Shown: piece after piece, positions 22,784 through 33,175 of the stretch
Layout: each line of letters begins with the position of its first letter
Position numbering within the stretch: the stretch's first letter is position 1
Assembly: GCA_030411725.1 (NCBI GenBank)
Contig: MU839836.1
Location: 992,001-1,056,000 of the forward strand
Direction: 5' to 3'
Origin: Echria macrotheca
Taxonomy: Eukaryota > Ascomycota > Sordariomycetes > Sordariales > Schizotheciaceae
Length of the DNA: 64,000 bases
The notes under the pieces: generated by a model
Told to the model about the DNA's origin: nothing
Databases searched by the model: none
The model's input: only the letters and a program-made list of their open reading frames with translations
Made by a program: the position numbers and the translations under genes

Positions 22784-23019
22784 TCGAAACAATATGCCCC
22801 TGATTGATCCAAGCGCGCATTTGAACACTTTTCATTCCACAATTACACACAAGTTGCATGCAAACGGCCCAAGAAGCTCAGAAATGTATCAATTGACGGC
22901 TCAAACAACGAATTCTGGATCTATCTACCGATGGCTCTGGCCACGACCACCTCCGGCCACCTCTGGCAAACGGCGATCTTCTTCATACCCTCAACTCCGG
23001 CCGCCACCCCTTATCCGGC

Positions 23020-23415
23020 CTCCCTGACCTTCCTGTTGGCTTGGGGCTACTTGCAGTGACCGCCTAGGGAGGAGAAGCCGAGCTACCGGTATTCGGCGAC
23101 AATGAAGGCGACTGCGCCCTCTTCGGTAATCCAGCGCAACTGTGCGGTCCTCCGGATCTCCTTGATGATCTCACGCCACAGAGAGTACCACTATACCCCC
23201 GATTTCCGGTCGGCGCACCCGCCATCATTGGCATCACTGGTGAGGACTACAGCACCCTCTGGTATCCGCCAGCTTCTTAGACCAATTACACCGCTCTATA
23301 ACCCCCAAGATGGTGGCGCCGTTGCACCTCATGAGCCGCGCCATAAAGTTCGTGACCGACCTCTAGCGTAAATGAACAGTCGGTATCAGATGTGGCCCAT
23401 CAATTGTGGCCTTGG
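23020..23415 (+). mobile_element. Rearranged GCR1_C relic, Crypton-like
   Basis: The first part (23020-23172) is the reverse complement of 11912-12066, while the second part (23221-23415) matches 11676-11870 in direct orientation. Thus the C-terminal portion of the element has been inverted and moved ahead of the other portion. Frame is lost and stops are frequent. Confidence 0.6.
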
Positions 23416-23440
23416 ATGAATAAATAATTGTAGACAAAGG

Positions 23441-23518
23441 CGGTAAACAAATATCCACGACGGCGGACAGGTGTCCCCAGTGGCGGACGGATGTCCCCTA
23501 TAGCGGACAGGTGTCCGC
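23441..23518 (+). repeat. Triple GCGGACAxxTGTCC array
   Basis: After CGGTAAACAA come three near-palindromic units with a 20-base period at 23463, 23483 and 23503 (GCGGACAGGTGTCC and a variant GCGGACGGATGTCC). A single unit with the same flank is at 14685-14722. The arrangement resembles subterminal binding sites of a DNA transposon and lies just outside the GCR1_C relic. Confidence 0.6.
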
Positions 23519-23801
23519 AGCCGTGGGCAACCACCCCCATCGGTAAATACTTACCTCACGCCTTTATTAATGCTATTTATTTCATAAAAATCGCTGTTTT
23601 GGCTAAAATAATACATAGGGCCGAAGCAAAGTACTAGCTCGGGTATAAATTCTACCTATTATATAACATCGTGCCGTGTGTAATAAAATCCAGTTTCATA
23701 TTTTGTTATATGTTTTGAGCTAACTAATTTCAATATAACTGCAGAGTGTCGAACAGATAAAAGTAGCTAGTAGCAGAAAGCGAGTCCAGTTTATCGTCTC
23801 C
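23519..23801. other. Intergenic, AT-rich
   Basis: No gene is seen. It is the downstream flank of the next, minus-strand gene. Confidence 0.4.
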
Positions 23802-24938
23802 CTAAATGCGCTGTCGCTTCCCTGGGCTCACGTTTGAAACCTTACGCTTCATACCGCTAACTTCCTTCCACTGATCGAGACCGTACATTTGGGTAATAAG
23901 CCGTTTGCATTGTTCAATGGCCTCCGTGCCCGTGATATCTTGGAGGCTGACCGTAGTCGTAGGCCACACGACATCGAACTTCGCTGTCCCGTTTTCAATG
24001 CGAGGGTTCTTGATATCCTCAACAGGCCAGCGTGTCTTGCCCACCCGAGCTCGTTTCATTGGTGGTTGAATAACAGTCTGATCCGTAAGCTCTCGCTTGC
24101 GGGACAATTTTCTAGTAGTTACTAGTCGTCTTGCTGGACCAAATTCCGGAATGATTCTTGGAGCTGTTACTACCTGTTAACATTGTTGAGTAACCGTCTT
24201 CTGACTTTCCGTACCTGATTTTGTCAAGTTAACCGGCAAAGGAGTAGTACCCAAGTCTGGCTTGCCGCTGCCCTCAACACACTGGCTGTTGACCCCAGTT
24301 GGATCGACGTTGTTCTCGGTAGACTTGTCGCTGCCCTCAGCAGGCTTTTGTGTAATCTCCAGAAGCTTGTCTTTGTCCTCAGAAACCGTGTCGTTGATCT
24401 CAGTGGGCTTTTTGTTAAGCGTAGCGGGATTGTCGTTGCCGTCCAAACACTTGTCCTTGATCTCAGTAGGCTTGTCGCTATCCTGGGAGGGGTTGTTGGT
24501 CTCAGCAAGGCCGCTAAGGATCTCGGCAGCCTTGCTGCTAATCTCAATAAGCTTGTCTCTGCCGTCAGGGCACCGGTTGTTGATCTCAGCAAGCCTGTCG
24601 CTCCATCCAGCAGGCTTGCCGTTATGTCCGCCAAGCTTGTCCTTGTGTTCAGCATCCTTGTTCTTGGTTACCTCAGTTTCAAAGGGGAGCTGAAAGCGCT
24701 TCGCGCCCGAGGAGGGGGGAGATTCAAGTATAGTGTCGATTCGCATCGGAGCTACCGGCATTTGTTTACCGACTGGTACATGTTCCTGAAGCGGTCCACC
24801 CTTAATGGAGTCGCCATCTACATAATGTGTAAGCTATTATAGAAATAAACCAAGAATATACTTACAGTAGTAGCGAAAATTGTTGGTATTTTTCCTACCA
24901 ACATTTTCGTTCATAGTATGAGAGAAAAGTTGGCTCAT
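23802..24938 (-). pseudogene. Repeat-rich gene split by a single TAA
   Basis: Exon 1 (24938-24866, ATG at 24938, donor GTAAGT) joins exon 2 (24817-23802, acceptor TGTAG) in frame. Reading is continuous for about 362 codons apart from one TAA at 24177-24179, followed by CAG. Upstream of the stop, residues about 70-210 are imperfect 10-11 residue repeats of the type DKxxEI/DKPxEN, rich in Asp, Lys, Glu and Asn. Downstream of the stop are basic patches (SRKRELT, MKRARVGK, KRKV, GKRQRI) and a folded-looking segment (FDVVWPTTTVSLQDI). CAA to TAA would be a one-base, RIP-type change. Alternatively the short product alone is made, losing the basic nuclear-type tail. Confidence 0.6.
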
Positions 24939-26071
24939 TTTTGATGGGAAATCGAAATAGACTGACTTTAAAAAGGGGAATGAATGTTGCTTGCTTGCTT
25001 GCGTGTCCTGGAGATTGCAATGAGCGACATCAATCCATGGGAAGTTCCCATGATTTATAGTTTTTTCCGCGGCCTGAGAACACAGCTGGTGCCTTAGACC
25101 TCCTTGACAAGCAGGAGGCGACCTCAAGCAAACCCCGGATGCCCACCACTACAGCCACCGCCACCGTGCCAGCAGACTAACTCGCATGAAATCCATTTCT
25201 AGATTCACCGGGATTTGTCACTACCCCTAATCCACAAGGCCTACTGGCACAAGCGAACGTCTCTCGTTGTCTTGGGTTGAAAGCTCAAGGTCAAAGAGAT
25301 TCTAGCATCTCTACATTTGGCTGGGTATCTATAGCAAAACAAGACCAGTAGAAAGAATAATAACGTGAATAGTGCTCTCTTCATCACACAAAGTTTTCTA
25401 TCAAGAAGCTGGCATTACTACTCTGGGCTCTGAATGGCGTCTTTGCCCTTGAGCTCGAACATCAAGGCTGAGCATGAATTAAGGACCAAAATATGCCCGC
25501 ACCGATGACTCAATTACGTATTTCGAGGCAGATTTTGATCTTGGGATCATCGTACGATATCAAAAAACGCCCGAGTGTTACGTCTCGGGCTAGGCGAGGC
25601 ATGGACAGCCACGATGAGGTTAATGCAGACGTGTTCGCTATGGCCTTCACTCGCGGACAACACTCATCCTCTAGAATCTTCTACCTAGCACATGATATGA
25701 ACGTCATCTTACACAGAAACGGGCTACCTCATTGTACCCTGCTCCCTATAGCATCAGTATAATTGAACTTTGCTGTATTAAACCATGTTAATAATTTGTG
25801 TTTTTGTCAAATTCCTCACATCATAGCCTCACTGATGCGTCATACCAAGCATCAAGCAACTATTTCTAACCAGTGGCGCTGATTATGCGTCAAGAGGCCT
25901 CGAATTCGTTGCCACCTGTGCCATTGACCTGAAGGAATCGACGGACTATAAAATGCGAATCTCAGGCAACTTCACAACGTTTGTCCAGTTCACTCTACTA
26001 TCACCAATCACTTCGATTGCGCATTTTTGAACTAACACTGCTTCCAAATTACGCTCACCTTTTCTCTCATC
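24939..26071. other. Intergenic
   Basis: This holds the upstream region of both the minus-strand repeat-rich gene and the next plus-strand gene. A TATAAAA at 25947-25953 precedes the ATG at 26072 by 119 bases. The ORF at 25493-25762 (89 codons) has an ATG but no recognisable features. Confidence 0.4.
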
Positions 26072-26663
26072 ATGGCCCTTATTGTTCTTTTTCTTACAAG
26101 CTCAGATCTCTTATATATGGCTATATTTCTATCCATATTCCATCTGTTCATGTTTCATTTTCAGAGCCAAAAACTGGCTCAACAAGTCGGTAGCTCTGCG
26201 TTGCCCTCGGCCGGCGCCACTACCTATCGTGTTCAAAATGTCAGGTATTTCGCAACAGAAATGTGGGTTATTGTGACTGACAATTTCTTAGAGCATACAA
26301 GTTTCAACAAATTTTGCAGCTGAGTCGGGACGTTCAGCAGCCGAGTGGCGGACAGCTTCCCGAAATAGACCCGAAGACATAAGAGACAAGACGACGTCGG
26401 ATAGAATGAAGTATAAAGTAGGGATGATGGTGGATGAATTGCGAGACCAGATAGAGGAGGACTTGGACAGAACAGCGGATGAGATGGAAGAGGTGTGGGA
26501 TGGCACGAGATGCCGAATGGAAAAAACAATGGAGAAGGTGTTGGGAAAGATGGGAAAGATGCTAAATAAAGTTGGGCATGATATGAATGATGCCATCGAT
26601 GATCAGGTGGAGGACGAGATGGACGACGAGATGGAGGTATGTGATACAGATGGTTGTGAGTAA
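26072..26663 (+). CDS. Membrane-anchored coiled-coil protein
   Basis: The ATG at 26072 begins a strongly hydrophobic segment (residues about 2-30, LIVLFLTSS and MAIFLSIFHLFMF). In the downstream frame is a long amphipathic Glu/Asp/Met/Lys helix (MVDELRDQIEEDLDRTADEM and onward) ending at TAA-type stop near 26663. A model that joins them in frame is exon 26072-26189, intron 26190-26319 (donor GGTAGC, acceptor TTGCAG) and exon 26320-26663, giving 153 residues; the donor is uncertain. The architecture, one N-terminal membrane helix plus an acidic coiled coil, matches the gene at 61264-61823. Function unknown. Confidence 0.55.
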
Positions 26664-27051
26664 GTATCGTACAGAGCCAAGTTAGTAGTAAAACCGCGAA
26701 AACCCGGTGTCTTCAAACAGCAGAGAATACTGCCACCAGATGTAACCACTAGTTAGCGAGTCAATACCTCCTTCAAACACTAGGGGCGCTGGTTCACTTG
26801 TGGGTGTTCGGTTTTTTTGATTAGTAATCGGAAAGAAGAAACTACATTGCTGTACTGTATAAACAAGGTGAATGGACTGTACAATGTGGCTGCGATTTAA
26901 GGATCGTGAGTCAGAGGACCAAATATGGACCGGCTATCACAGCCTTGATGGAGGACCTAATCTTGGACATATTTGATCTCATGTGTGAGTTTTTGTCCAG
27001 GTCCATTTCTGGGCAACATTTAGGCTTGATACCAGAAAGTGGCCCAAGTGA
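26664..27051. other. Intergenic
   Basis: No gene is seen. TATAAATA at 27052-27059 lies 51 bases before the next ATG. Confidence 0.4.
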
Positions 27052-27109
27052 TATAAATACTGAAGCCTAACTCATAAAATGAATCGGCTGTGGGCAAAGT
27101 ATTTTCGAG

Positions 27110-28043
27110 ATGGCTAATTTCATCTCAATTAGGCATGGCTTTTCGCTTGGCTTAGTTCTTGCTTTCGTTTCTTCTATTGTGTTGGTAATCCATGCTCTCA
27201 CAAATGATGTAAACGTAAAATCGGGGGTCGTAACGATTCAAGTAAGTGAATATCATGCCCTGGTCGTATAGATACTTATTCTATCTGCAGTTTAACCGTA
27301 GTGAACTCGCTCGTGAATTCACCCGTGATATTGTCGATGGCATCTTGCCGAAAAGAACCCCACTAGGGCTTGAAGACTTTTTGCAATATATTCCATCTAA
27401 TATCTCCGATTTTATCCCTGAAACAAATCAAATTCAGGGCACATTTAATGGAATTTCCCAAAATGTTGACAGTGTTGAGAATACTGTAAAGGCTCTCTTA
27501 CCAAACAATTGTTCAATCGGCACAAGGAAGTTCTGCGTCGGATTCGATTCAAATGAATCTTGCCGCAACCTACCTATTAATCTCACCAGCATTTTCCCCC
27601 CAGAAGCCGTGAATCTCATTCAAGGCAAGTTTGGAGACATCAGCACTATCGATGGAGCTCTTGAAAAGGCTACAGCTCCATACGTCCAGAATACACTGAT
27701 AGCAGGTTCAGTAACAACATTCATTGTTGATACTTTCTTCATATCTTCCATATACGGCCTACAGATACCTCTAATAGGAGGTCTGGGTTGGGGTTTACAA
27801 TTGGCAATCTATCTCATCATTGGACAATTTTTTTGTATCCCTTTCGTTATATCAACAATTATCTTCCATGTTTTGAGATCTGATCTCGGAAGTTTGCCTA
27901 CGTGGATACAACTGCAAGAAGGGAATGTATATGGTTTATGTGTAGGTTGTCTCTGTTGCTCTGCTACCGCAGTAGTTGTCGGTAGCGTTGGGCGAATGCT
28001 TTCCTCTGCTACAAGAACTTCTTTAAAGAATCATATAGTTTGA
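27110..28043 (+). CDS. Four-helix fungal membrane protein
   Basis: Exon 1 is 27110-27241 and exon 2 is 27291-28043 (donor GTAAGT, acceptor CTGCAG), 294 residues. A signal-anchor or first helix lies at about 10-32. A roughly 120-residue non-membrane loop follows with Cys pairs and N-glycosylation sequons (NCS, NES, NLT), so it is probably outside the cytoplasm. Three further helices (LIAGSVTTFIVDTFFISS, LQLAIYLIIGQFFCIPFV, GLCVGCLCCSATAVVV) complete it. Similar uncharacterised proteins occur in other ascomycetes. A truncated inverted relative is at 22512-22745. It lies 450 bases after the coiled-coil membrane gene, on the same strand. Confidence 0.7.
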
Positions 28044-28732
28044 AGGGAACGCTATAGATGTCAATGCTAGAGATTATGGAGGAAAACTAGAAGTAGTCAC
28101 GCTGATGGCATAGTGTTGTGTCTGGACTGAGGTTTAATTAGGTTATAAGCCTGGGTTAGTAATAAAAGTGTACTCTAGATAGATAGTTGATGAAGGCTTT
28201 GGTATTTCGTGAATTTATGGTATCCCAAACACTTGAATAGTGTCAGTAGTAGTTTTTCAACCTGGCTCTGTTGCTAATGCTATATTCACTATGACTCGAG
28301 CGGGGCATCATTTGATAAAGAATACCCTTCTCTTGCTCTTCGCCGACAATCGGCCCACTTTCCCTGCACCATTCATCTCTCGTTTACGAAGATATACTAG
28401 GCAGGAGAAGACGCAGACGCAGATGCCAAAAAGCATTTGCAAGCTTGCGCACATGCTGAATGCGTATAGTGTACTTCGTGAACCGATGGCTGACAGCGAC
28501 CCTAACCCTGGTTAATTCCAAACAATCAGCAGTTGCTTTAAATAGCTATTGCAAGGCATCGCAGGTGGACAGAACTTGGCCACGGGGTGACCCAGATTTG
28601 GGTCAATCACGGAACTCCAAATAAGGCTTTCCAATCCCTCAAATTTTACGAAGCGTCAAACTATAGTACTGCGAGGTGATGAACTTTCAACGTCACAGCT
28701 GACGCACAGTACCTTCTCCATCACAACTGCCA
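28044..28732. other. Intergenic with a CCCAGATTTGGG palindrome
   Basis: No gene is supported. Near 28593 is CCCAGATTTGGGTC, one of several such palindromes in the window (see 31716 and 56250-56325). Confidence 0.4.
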
Positions 28733-29251
28733 ATGTCAGAGGCACAGCTTTACTCTTTGGTACATAAAGCCCGAGAAAAGCTTTCATTAGAGATCTCCCG
28801 CCCCTACCATAGGCTTCGTTTACTCGTCGGTCATGTCAATCTACTCGACGCGCTCATGATTGATATTGCTAAAGCCGAACAAAGACAGGAGCTATGGTTT
28901 AATGAGTGTATTCAAAGCAATGCCTCATTGAATGAAACCTACAAGGGGTGGATCCAGCAGCTCCATTCTATACCTGAAGAACTCGAAGGCGTCTCTCTGG
29001 CTGCTGATCCCAATTTTCCGAGAAATGGCCGCGATTGTTTGGACGGGAATAAGCATAGCGCGAACGTGGCTGAGATTGCACCCCTCGGGGAGCTGTCGCT
29101 AGATGCTATTGAAGATGGCTATATTGCAGATTATGAGGATGATAAGGATGTTGAGGGCAACTGGGATAGTTATGTCGAAAACAGTCTTGCTCCTCTGGAA
29201 CGATGTAAATCGTATGCTGAAGCTCGATGCCTATCCGGCGTAAACAGCTAG
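28733..29251 (+). CDS. Conserved fungal hypothetical (172 aa)
   Basis: A single exon starts at ATG 28733. The N-terminal half is helical (SLVHKAREKLSLEISR, then LRLLVGHVNLLDALMIDI), and the C-terminal half is acidic. I have a recollection of similar short proteins in other ascomycete accessory regions, with the LRLLVGHxNLLDxL core, but cannot name a function. No membrane segment, no disruption. Confidence 0.6.
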   Translation: MSEAQLYSLVHKAREKLSLEISRPYHRLRLLVGHVNLLDALMIDIAKAEQRQELWFNECIQSNASLNETYKGWIQQLHSIPEELEGVSLAADPNFPRNGRDCLDGNKHSANVAEIAPLGELSLDAIEDGYIADYEDDKDVEGNWDSYVENSLAPLERCKSYAEARCLSGVNS

Positions 29252-30221
29252 GTTAGGCAAAAAATTATTTCTTAGTTCTGCATTACTAATCGTCAATACA
29301 CAAGCAGGCTATTTCGCGTAGTCGTTTGCTTAGCCTTAGACATTCCATCTTGGTAACTTCCTGGCGCCTTCGAGCGTCTTAGGTATATGTGTGTTTAAAT
29401 GAAGCATTTACGTGAATAGAAATTTTTAAGCTGACCAAAATTTGCGGGAGTCTTACCGCCGTGTACCGGTTTCCGCCAGAAGTTCTGTCTTAAGTCGCCC
29501 AAGCGTAATTTTCTCGCCATTCATGGAGCCGGGCGTAGATGGGTCGTGTAAAGTCGGTTGGATTGAGTCACTCGGATCAGCCACGTACTATTTCGGATCA
29601 CACTCTGCAAATGTAGACTATTGGGCTTCATTGAGCTCTATTTTATTTGGCCGCTGGGGGTAACCTTGTGGGAAACGATGGGAATTGTCCCTGGGGTTTA
29701 ATCGAGGCTGGTTGGTTATCATCATGCGCAAGTTTGGCCCCCCCCCCTCCTCGATAGAATTTTGCGGTGCTCGTGGCGGAAACAGTCTGTACTGTTCTTC
29801 CACCCCACTAGTCAGGGTGCCCGTTTCCTCCGAGTTCTTCTCATATAATCTCGTGCCTAGGTCCCTATTCGTATCTGTGTTTTCATATTAAGGAAAAATA
29901 CTTGGCTTTCCTACTTATAATCAGTCTGAAGAGATCCTCCTCTATCGCAATTTTGTGCCTTTCTGATAATTGGTAAAAATTAATTGCTACATTGTATACA
30001 TATAAATTTTTACCGCCTATTCCTTATGTCTCTCCTTAGCTTAGAAGTAAGTGAACTCAATCTACCAAGACTCTAGTTTGCGTTCGAAACACTGGTCGCG
30101 GAACTTGAAAATCTAAAGCCGAATTATATTGCTTCTTGGTTAATCTTTAACCAAACTCACCTTATCTACCCTATAAAGTAATCCCTGAATAATATCGCTT
30201 AATATTGTCAACAGAAAGAAT
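29252..30221. other. Intergenic, nothing recognised
   Basis: There is a C-run and low-complexity near 29740 but no gene or repeat that I can support. Confidence 0.35.
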
Positions 30222-31060
30222 TTAAAGATCTAGAAACCTATGTGACGCGTAGTACTGATCGTCATGAAATTGCCGTAAACGATCTACACGACAGACGGAG
30301 GCAACTTCCTCTTCGTGATAAGTACGCTTGCCGGTTTTGGATTCCATATACCGATTTTCCGCTTCGAGAGCAGCCACGTAAATTAGATAATCAGCATGCT
30401 CTTCTCCCACTCTGTCCGATAGAGTTAACCGGGGTTCCCAGGACACTTTTCTCTCTCCGTCAATATCCCAGAGAATTAAAATAAAAGAGGTATGTCCTGT
30501 AGGTCGGTGGCTAGATTAGGGTCGATAAGTTTTAAATCTTCCCGAGATGGTTGCATCCCCGTGATCTTCCAGGCAACTCCAAGGATTGCGAGAATGTTGT
30601 GTTTTGTGTATTTATATTTCCCATTCTCCTTTCGGACTTTTCCATAACTAATGTTGGGATTGGAGACTCTAGGATTTGGATGCCGATCTCCGCATTCCGC
30701 TGGAAGTATAAACTTTCCAATACGATACCTTGTTGTGCCTTTGTTTCTGTATCTGTTGATATAATACTCATCGTCCGAATACGCCGCTGGTTCACAGTCG
30801 GAGGCAGACTCGTGGGCAGCTTCAAAGTAGTCGCCGCCCGCATCAAATTCACCCTCTTCGTTGTCTTCGAATTCCTCACTGTGTGACCAATCTTGACTTT
30901 CATCCTTGTCTTCAGAGACTTCTGGTACCTCCAATCCACGTAGTAAGAGTCGTTTCATTCGTTCGGCCTTAGCCTTGTCCGTCCGAAATAAGCCGGCATG
31001 GTAGTCCGCGGAGAATTCGGCCACCATTCTCCGTGTCTCGGCTTCCTTTTGATCGGCCAT
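30222..31060 (-). CDS. Acidic hypothetical protein, with possible frameshifted extension
   Basis: The ATG at 31060 opens a 194-codon frame ending at 30476. The first 55 residues are charged and helical, the middle (about 55-105) is strongly acidic (Glu/Asp runs), and the rest is basic and globular (GKYKYTKHNILAILGVAWKI). Directly after the stop, the -1/+2 frame continues for about 80 codons to 30222 with equally natural composition (WDIDGERKVSWEPRLTL, DYLIYVAALEAENRYM). The two may be one gene broken by a frameshift inside the run TTTTATTTTAA, or the second part may be chance. No family recognised. Confidence 0.5.
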
Positions 31061-31867
31061 TTTTAACAACAAGAAACGTAAGTAGATTTGGGAAATAGTG
31101 TGATGAATTCTTTTGTAAAGCGTATAAGAAACTCTACCTAAATGTTTTGGAAATAGCTGTTCAACAAATACGTTAGATCTGCGTGCCCTAATATTGGACC
31201 TCAGATTGGCGTACCCAGATATTGGACCTCGGCCTATATTTGGTCATTTTATACATGTTACTTAATCGGCTGAGCTCGGCGTGCGTCATCAGGGCAAATG
31301 TATCCAACCAAATGCTAGAGCATGGACCTTATTGCCTTCCCGCTTTGCAGGGTGTTTCGGACTCCTAAGATAGGGTTCTCAGCACCCAGCCGATGTTCGG
31401 CGTGAGATGTGTGGGGCTCCTATAGCCTGCGCAACCTAGCGTCCTGCACTCTTGCGTCGTAGAAGTCGGTTTCTGATAAAAGTTGCAGTTGAAAAAAGCG
31501 AACGCCACATTGTTTCACAAATTGCTAAGAAAATAGCGATGGAAACAACTAACCAGCAAATGGCGTATACCAATGCAAACTTGGGCGATGAAAGCATCGT
31601 TCTCAAAACGACCTCTCCTGGCGGTAATAAACGGGAAGATTGCTATATTTTTCTAAATCTGCTCGATTCCTAACAGATATTTCTTCCTTTCTGTAACTAA
31701 ATATTATGCTTAAGGGGTCCCAGATTTGGGTCCACGGGAACACAAGGTGGTCCCAAATCTAGGATCATATCAGCACTTGAGGCATTTATACCCCAAAGGC
31801 CACATCATCAGACCTTACCAACATCTAAAACATCGAACCAGACATATAAACCAAAAAAAATCAATTT
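31061..31867. repeat. Intergenic with short direct repeats
   Basis: At about 31180-31232 two copies of CGTxCCC...ATATTGGACCTC follow each other. At 31716 and 31752 are CCCAGATTTGGG and CCCAAATCTAGG. No gene is supported. Confidence 0.4.
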
Positions 31868-32365
31868 TTGGCTTTCAAACTCGAGCTCGAAGACTCCCTA
31901 CTCGTCGTCATACAGTTCAAGAATATTCTAGTTGGGCTTGGGTTTTCTACAGTCTCGGCGAGTCCTCGGCCGTTGCCAGTCACAGAGGGTGACCCAGTCA
32001 ATGCAAGACAACCCATCCAGTCTCTCAGTCCGGTATCTTTAGGACTCCAGCCGTTACCCACTCCAAAAACACTAGGCACATCCGATATAGAAACTTCCCT
32101 TACCTTGGTGGGTAGCCAGGGGACAATCAACACCGACTTCATTATTCCAGTCCCGGGCATGCGGCTAGTCAACCGACTCCTAAGCACGGGCAGTGTTAAT
32201 ACTATCCAACCTTCCAACAATAATGATAATATACGATATATAGCCGTTGACGGCAGCCTCGTCGTCACTGTTAGCGCACCATTTGGTACCAACACAGGTG
32301 ATGTGGATTTTGGCGAGAATAGTAGTGGCCAGCTCCAATTTATAAGAGCTATTTTCTGCTTGTAA
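31868..32365 (+). CDS. Hypothetical ORF abutting the AT-rich block
   Basis: A 165-codon open frame without an ATG at its 5' end reads as a plausible protein (TSDIETSLTLVGSQGTIN, then RYIAVDGSLVVTVSAPFG) and ends with TAA exactly where the RIP-decayed block begins. An overlapping minus-strand frame is also open, so coding is uncertain. It may be the final exon of a gene, or be truncated by the duplication junction. Confidence 0.3.
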   Translation: MAFKLELEDSLLVVIQFKNILVGLGFSTVSASPRPLPVTEGDPVNARQPIQSLSPVSLGLQPLPTPKTLGTSDIETSLTLVGSQGTINTDFIIPVPGMRLVNRLLSTGSVNTIQPSNNNDNIRYIAVDGSLVVTVSAPFGTNTGDVDFGENSSGQLQFIRAIFCL

Positions 32366-33175
32366 TTAAATTTAAATGTAACTAAATAAAAGTTACTCAT
32401 AATCTTAGAAATAATAGCCGTTACACACAGCTCCAGTTACAAATATGTAAATAAAATTTTCAAGATCTCTCTTTCTTTTATTCACTAGTATATATATCAT
32501 CTATAAGACTTTTTATATAAGCTATAGCAAATAATAGAATCCCTAACTCGTAAAATGTTATAACCTATACTTGTATTATTACTAGCCAAATCGGCTTTTA
32601 TCTTCGAAATTACTATTTAATTATTTAGAGATCCGTTATTAAGCCTCTCGTCGCTTACTATATATATTTACACCGTTTTAAGTTCCAATTACTTTATAGC
32701 TTACTTACGTATTTTAAACGCAGTTAAGAGTTTAATTAACGTAATCCACCACCAGAGGTTATTATACCAGCTAATACTTTAAAACGTACTTAATTTTATC
32801 GCAAAATGTAGATATAAAGGAAATTCTATTACGTAAAAAAATTTAAATAACTTCGGGATTATTAATACTAACCTAAGTATTTAGTTTGTAAACAGAATTA
32901 TATATCTCCCCTCAAACCACTACGATATCGTAGACAAAAGGTAATATAAAACCAATAAATTATATAAGTTTACTCTTAATATACTAAGACTTACTATTAG
33001 GCGTTTGTCTATACCTAACGGAAACCTAACAACTCACTACTTTTAGCCTCCCAGCTTTTTTTTCGCTTTTCCTTTACTTATTACGTAAATATTTAATAAT
33101 TTTTTAACTTATTACGCTATCGATATTTTACCGATTTGTTACGGTTAGTTACTAATTAGATAAGCTCGGCTAAAA
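32366..33175 (+). other. RIP-decayed 5' flank of the giant gene
   Basis: GC content drops abruptly at about 32366. The 800 bases to the start codon at 33176 are AT-rich with many TA steps, as in the gene that follows, so the RIP-targeted duplicate included upstream sequence. No reading frame is recovered here. Confidence 0.6.

Noticed and set aside
24224..24842. Plus-strand and second minus-strand ORFs over the repeat region
   Set aside because: They arise because the short tandem repeats keep all frames open; the frame with the exon 1 junction and basic tail is the credible one.
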